Source of the DNA: Psychrobium sp051201665
GTDB taxonomy: Bacteria; Pseudomonadota; Gammaproteobacteria; Enterobacterales; Psychrobiaceae
DNA length: 64,000 nt
Assembly: GCF_051201665.1 (NCBI RefSeq)
Contig: NZ_CP179210.1
Span: forward strand, 3,596,001 to 3,660,000
Direction: 5' to 3'
How positions within the stretch are numbered: position 1 is the stretch's first letter; each line of letters starts with the position of its first letter. A program made the position numbers and the translations under genes. The notes under the pieces are model-generated. The model was not told the DNA's origin. It saw nothing but the letters and a program-made list of their open reading frames with translations, and did no database searches. Positions 60,889 through 64,000 of the stretch are shown here, in pieces.

Positions 60889-61770
60889 ATGATAGAACGC
60901 ACGCACCTTGCCATTGTGCAACAAGTTGATCAATTAGGAACGCTTACCCAAGCAGCTGATGCCCTATTCCTTACCCAATCGGCACTAAGCCACGCAATGA
61001 AGAAGCTTGAAACGCAGCTTGGCGTAAAGATTTGGAAAAAAGAAGGCAGAACCTTACGTTTAACACAAGCGGGCCAATCCATCTTGTCACTCGCCAATCG
61101 TGTCTTACCACAGATTGAACATACCGAGCAGTTGATGAGCCAGTTTTCACAAGGTCAGCGCGGCACATTGCGCATAGGCATGGAGTGTCATCCTTGTTAT
61201 CAATGGCTGTTAAAAGTGGTGTCACCCTATTTGAATCAATGGCCAAATGTCGACGTTGATGTAAAACAAGAATTCCAATTTGGCGGTATGGGCGCGCTAA
61301 TTAATTATGATATTGACGCGTTAGTCACCCCAGATCCGCTTTATAAACGCGGCCTTGTTTACACTCCTGTATTTGATTACGAATTGGTATTAGTGGTAAA
61401 TAAAAGTCATGCTCTTGCTGGTGAAAAGTACATAAAACCACAACAACTAAGTGATGAAGTGCTTATCACCTACCCTGTAGAAGTGGATAGATTAGATATA
61501 TTCAGTCAATTTTTGATGCCAGCTCAGTGTAGCCCCAGAAAACATAAAACGATTGAAACCACCGACATCATTTTACAGATGGTCGCCAGCAACCGCGGTG
61601 TTGCCGCAATGCCCCGATGGTTGGCTGAGCAATATGAAGATACGCTACCTATTGCATCAGTGAAATTAGGAAAACAAGGCATCGATAAGCAAATATTTAT
61701 CGGCATTCGTGAAGCTGAAATCTCAATAGATTATGTTGAGAGCTTTTTGGAAGTAGCTAAACTGAGATAA
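60889..61770 (+). CDS. metR: LysR-type regulator, MetR-like
   Basis: 293 aa. The N-terminal winged helix GTLTQAADALFLTQSALSHA (residues 18-37) and KLETQLGVKIWKKEGRTLRL are followed by a substrate domain. Blocks RIGMECHPCYQWLLKV, PVFDYELVLVVNKSHALAG, LITYPVEVDRLDIF and QMVASNRGVAAMPRWLAEQ agree closely with MetR of E. coli, which senses homocysteine and activates metE/metH. No met gene is adjacent, so its target lies elsewhere or is the divergent hydrolase. TTCATGAATT at 60864-60873 resembles a MetR half-site. The 3' end overlaps an ion-channel remnant on the other strand. Confidence 0.8.
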   Translation: MIERTHLAIVQQVDQLGTLTQAADALFLTQSALSHAMKKLETQLGVKIWKKEGRTLRLTQAGQSILSLANRVLPQIEHTEQLMSQFSQGQRGTLRIGMECHPCYQWLLKVVSPYLNQWPNVDVDVKQEFQFGGMGALINYDIDALVTPDPLYKRGLVYTPVFDYELVLVVNKSHALAGEKYIKPQQLSDEVLITYPVEVDRLDIFSQFLMPAQCSPRKHKTIETTDIILQMVASNRGVAAMPRWLAEQYEDTLPIASVKLGKQGIDKQIFIGIREAEISIDYVESFLEVAKLR

Positions 61771-62075
61771 AATGGGGCAATCGCTGCAAAATCTATCAGT
61801 GCAGGAATCGAGCACATGTACTTTAATCGACCTTTAAAGCTATCTTCGTATTCCCCTTCTTTAATGTCAGGGCATGACCAAACTCTTAATAAGTATTCAA
61901 TGGTAAAAACAACGATCGAGAACACTTCAAAATACCAAAATTGACTAGCGTATTGCGCTTCAATACTTGCGACTGACTCAAGCATGATGGCCGCGACGTT
62001 GGCAATAATCAGTACCACCATTGCAAAATCCATAAAACGAGAACTAGTGCTAGCCGATGCATTAGCATTAGGCAC
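61731..62075 (-). pseudogene. Voltage-gated ion channel (ion_trans) N-terminal fragment
   Basis: The product begins SRFMDFAMVVLIIANVAAIM and continues LESVASIEAQY, FEVFSIVVFTIEYLLRVWSC and ALIDFAAIAPFYLSL: helices S1 to S3 of a tetrameric cation channel. The S4 to S6 part and the selectivity filter are missing; the frame runs out inside the metR end. The fragment overlaps metR by 40 bp on the opposite strand. It appears to be a deletion remnant and not a working channel. Confidence 0.7.
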
Positions 62076-62102
62076 TGCAATTGCGTTGGGCAGCCCAAGT
62101 AG

Positions 62103-62450
62103 TTTTTGCTTGCGCTATTAATGATTTTGCAAAATTTTCCAGAAGGCTTCAATGCGTATAATGAGTTAAAACAATCTTCACGCATTAGCTCACTAAAGAT
62201 TATTATCTTGTTTATTTTGATGTCATTAGTTGGCCCAATATGTGGCGTCGTTGGCTATTGGTGGTTAGCTGATGCCCCCTACGCTATTTCGTCCATCATG
62301 TTGGTAGCTGCTGGCGGTATTTTATATTCAGTATTTCAAGATATTGCCCCACAGGCGAAATTAGATCGTCACTGGATCCCATCACTTGGCGCAACGCTTG
62401 GTTTTTTACTGGGTATTGTGGGGCATATGAGTGTTCTAATTGGAGAATAA
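62103..62450 (+). pseudogene. ZIP-family metal transporter, C-terminal fragment
   Basis: The frame opens after an in-frame TAG at 62100 and reads LLALLMILQNFPEGFNAYNE, with the ZIP metal-site motif QNFPEG in a membrane helix. Three more helices follow (IIILFILMSLVGPICGVVGY, APYAISSIMLVAAGGILYSV, SLGATLGFLLGIVGHMSVLI). The N-terminal helices are missing at the junction with the channel fragment near 62090. A complete ZIP has about 250-300 residues, so this is a remnant. Expression is doubtful. Confidence 0.65.
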
Positions 62451-62468
62451 CATGCATTGTTATTCTCC
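62442..62468. terminator. 11-bp hairpin between ZIP fragment and GNAT gene
   Basis: GGAGAATAACA (62442-62452) and TGTTATTCTCC (62458-62468) pair perfectly around TGCAT. It lies between convergent genes and can end transcription in both directions. Confidence 0.6.
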
Positions 62469-62480
62469 TAATTAATGCTA

Positions 62481-63023
62481 TTAAGTTCTGCTATTTTTCC
62501 AATCAGATGCTAACGCTGCCATCATGACTTTGTCAAAGAACTCACCATAGCGAAACCCTGCTTGGCGCAACACGCCTTCGTGTTGATATCCCGCTTTTTC
62601 ATAAGCTCTATACGCCGCAGGGTTGGAAGCGAATGCAGTAAGCTCTACGCGGTTTAATCCTAATGAGTTAAACCCGTAATCGGTAATTAATTTTGTCACT
62701 TGCGTGGCGATACCTTTACCCCAATAAGTCTTATTGCCAATCAAAATGAAGTACTCGCCACAGCGATTTAGATAACTTATAGATGTGATTCCCGCATAAC
62801 CAATAAGCTCGTTTGAATCAGCGCAACATATAGCGAACGACACCGTTTTATTGGTGGCATTAATGGTTGATAGCCATTGCTTAATGTCTGCTAACGATTG
62901 TGGATAGGCGTAAGATGAAATACTAAATTGAGTGACTTCTCTGTCTTGCGACCATTGAAAAAATGTCGCGGCGTCTTCGATATCTAACGCTCGCAATATA
63001 GTGTTATCGCTTTTGATAAGCAT
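62481..63023 (-). CDS. GNAT acetyltransferase, RimJ/RimL type
   Basis: 180 aa. The pattern ILRALDIEDAATFFQWSQDR at the N-terminus, YWGKGIATQVTKLITDYGFN as the acetyl-CoA loop, and LNRVELTAFASNPAAYRAYE plus GYQHEGVLRQ at the end fit the RimJ/RimL/SpeG-like group. It acetylates an amino group of a protein or small molecule; the substrate is unknown. AAGGACA lies upstream of the ATG. It starts 9 bp after yajD ends, on the same strand, so they may be co-transcribed. Confidence 0.88.
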   Translation of the reverse strand: MLIKSDNTILRALDIEDAATFFQWSQDREVTQFSISSYAYPQSLADIKQWLSTINATNKTVSFAICCADSNELIGYAGITSISYLNRCGEYFILIGNKTYWGKGIATQVTKLITDYGFNSLGLNRVELTAFASNPAAYRAYEKAGYQHEGVLRQAGFRYGEFFDKVMMAALASDWKNSRT

Positions 63024-63032
63024 AAAATGTCC

Positions 63033-63377
63033 TTATTTTTTAAGCATTGATTTCAAATCGGCGAATGGGTTATAAGTCGCCAAATCTTGATTGTTGTCTC
63101 CGGCGTCAACGCGCGTCGGATGCTGCTCATGTTCGGTGTATTTGGCGTGTTCGTTGTCGTGGCAATAAAGACACAACAGCTCCCAATTACTACCATCATT
63201 TGGGTTATTGGTATGATCATGATCAACGTGATGAACGGTTAGCTCTCGAAGGTTAGAATATTGAAACTCGCGGGCACAGCGACCACAAATCCATGGAAAG
63301 AGTTTGAGGGCTTTATCGCGATACCCTTGCTCTTCACGTTTATAGTTGGCGGATGTTCCGTATAAATCTGACGACAT
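63033..63377 (-). CDS. yajD: YajD-family HNH nuclease
   Basis: 114 aa. An HNH endonuclease domain is clear: CGRCAREF, LTVHHVDHDHTNN and NWELLCLYCHDNEH give two CxxC pairs and the HH/N/H catalytic set. The sequence and size match YajD, a widely conserved protein of unknown biological role. It precedes the GNAT gene on the same strand. Confidence 0.93.
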   Translation of the reverse strand: MSSDLYGTSANYKREEQGYRDKALKLFPWICGRCAREFQYSNLRELTVHHVDHDHTNNPNDGSNWELLCLYCHDNEHAKYTEHEQHPTRVDAGDNNQDLATYNPFADLKSMLKK

Positions 63378-63500
63378 AATGCTTAACCTAAAATTATTAT
63401 GCCGTCAGTATACTTTGCTATTGATTAGAGTCTAGCACCAGAATGCTAGACGAATAAAATTCGTTTGAGTCACACGTTGCGAGTTCCCGCCATGGACAGT

Positions 63501-64000
63501 CTATATTTTCACAACAAAGCGCTCTTTAGACTTACCTTCTAACATGGCCATCAACTGATCGATAGTGTCCTCTAATGCAATTTCACTAGTGAGTTCAGCC
63601 AAGCAATCAGGTTTGAATTCACTAGTCATTTTATTCCACACTTTCAAACGTTTATTCATTGGGCATTCTACCGAGTCGATGCCAATTAATTTTACGCCTC
63701 TCAATATGAATGGGAAAATCGACGATGTGAAATTGATGTCGCTGACCATGCCACTACAAGTCACTGTTCCGGTATATTTAGTTGATTTAATGGCGCTGGA
63801 CAATAGTGCCCCACCAGCCACATCTATAACACCGGCCCAACGCTCTTTCAGCATTGGTCGTTTCTCATCGATGATCTCATCACGGCTCACGACACTGTTT
63901 GCACCTAAGCATTTTAAAAAGGCTGCTTGGTCAGCTTTACCTGTTACCGCACAGACATCAAATCCAAGCTTTGCAAGAATAGCAACGGCGACACTACCAA
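63501..64000 (-). CDS. AcuI/YhdH-type acryloyl-CoA reductase (partial, 5' end beyond window)
   Basis: The open frame runs from the stop at 63501 past the right edge; 166 codons are visible. GSVAVAILAKLGFDVCAVTG at the edge is the NADPH-binding Rossmann helix of medium-chain reductases. ALLSSAIKSTKYTGTVTCSG, LRGVKLIGIDSV and LEGKSKERFVVKI match AcuI/YhdH, which reduces acryloyl-CoA to propionyl-CoA (relevant to DMSP breakdown in marine bacteria). A generic quinone reductase is less likely. The start and promoter are not in the window. Confidence 0.88.
   Translation of the reverse strand, partial: GSVAVAILAKLGFDVCAVTGKADQAAFLKCLGANSVVSRDEIIDEKRPMLKERWAGVIDVAGGALLSSAIKSTKYTGTVTCSGMVSDINFTSSIFPFILRGVKLIGIDSVECPMNKRLKVWNKMTSEFKPDCLAELTSEIALEDTIDQLMAMLEGKSKERFVVKI

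Noticed and set aside
1..64000. CRISPR array, tRNA, rRNA or prophage
   Set aside because: No regularly spaced direct repeats, cloverleaf or structural phage genes were seen on reading both strands.

Overview
The window reads as chromosome of a marine gammaproteobacterium of the Alteromonadales, most like Colwelliaceae (Colwellia/Thalassotalea). This is inferred from the AT-rich base composition, the yheV/yheS/yheT/yheU/prkB neighbourhood, ast genes followed by a DUF1338 gene, ligand-sensor kinases with beta-propeller ectodomains, a TonB receptor under a Fur box, and several abundant marine-type mobile sequences. No rRNA, tRNA, CRISPR array or integrase gene was seen.

Layout. 1-3.5 kb: xanthine dehydrogenase xdhA-xdhB (xdhB runs off the left edge). 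3.8-8.0 kb: an anchored hypothetical protein, then an operon of a two-domain FabG-like reductase, a secreted 2H-phosphoesterase-like protein and a GNAT gene broken by an IS630 element. 8.2-8.7 kb: chemoreceptor debris. 8.75-14.7 kb: the yhe/prkB block with two extra genes (TIGR02444-type protein, nucleotidyltransferase). 14.7-17.7 kb: questin-oxidase-like gene and moeA-moeB; molybdenum cofactor genes and a molybdoenzyme thus share the window. 17.9-28.7 kb: propeller sensor kinase 1, gene fragments, a periplasmic solute-binding protein, and the first astC-astA-astD-DUF1338 operon with a divergent Lrp/AsnC regulator. 28.9-32.5 kb: two tiny membrane proteins, a short run of integron-type gene cassettes with two attC sites but no integrase, a DUF6236 gene and a REP-type transposase. 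33-34.3 kb: DEAD-box helicase. 34.6-44 kb: propeller sensor kinase 2, a second astC-astA-astD operon, and one intact plus one broken solute-binding protein. 44-47.7 kb: HDOD protein and S9 peptidase. 47.8-50.3 kb: an AraC regulator and an MFS transporter, divergent and both broken. 50.4-57 kb: a Fur-boxed operon of cadherin/TPR lipoprotein, TonB receptor and di-heme peroxidase-like enzyme. 57-64 kb: pabA with an MFS pump, a LysR fragment, an alpha/beta hydrolase, a MetR-like regulator, channel and ZIP fragments, GNAT, YajD, and an AcuI/YhdH-type reductase that runs off the right edge.

Two themes stand out. First, small non-autonomous transposons have inactivated genes. A 157-162 bp element (ends TACCAATTG..., 3-bp TNA target duplications) sits inside an AraC gene, a LysR gene and an NTF2-like gene. 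A 263-bp element sits in the MFS gene, and an IS630-ended 222-bp element in a binding-protein gene. Removing the first two kinds restores open frames exactly, so those losses look recent. Second, the sensor kinase + binding protein + ast module is present twice; astC and astD copies are almost identical while astA between them has diverged, which suggests patchy gene conversion. The most promising candidate for an undescribed functional system is the Fur-controlled lipoprotein/TonB receptor/di-heme enzyme operon.
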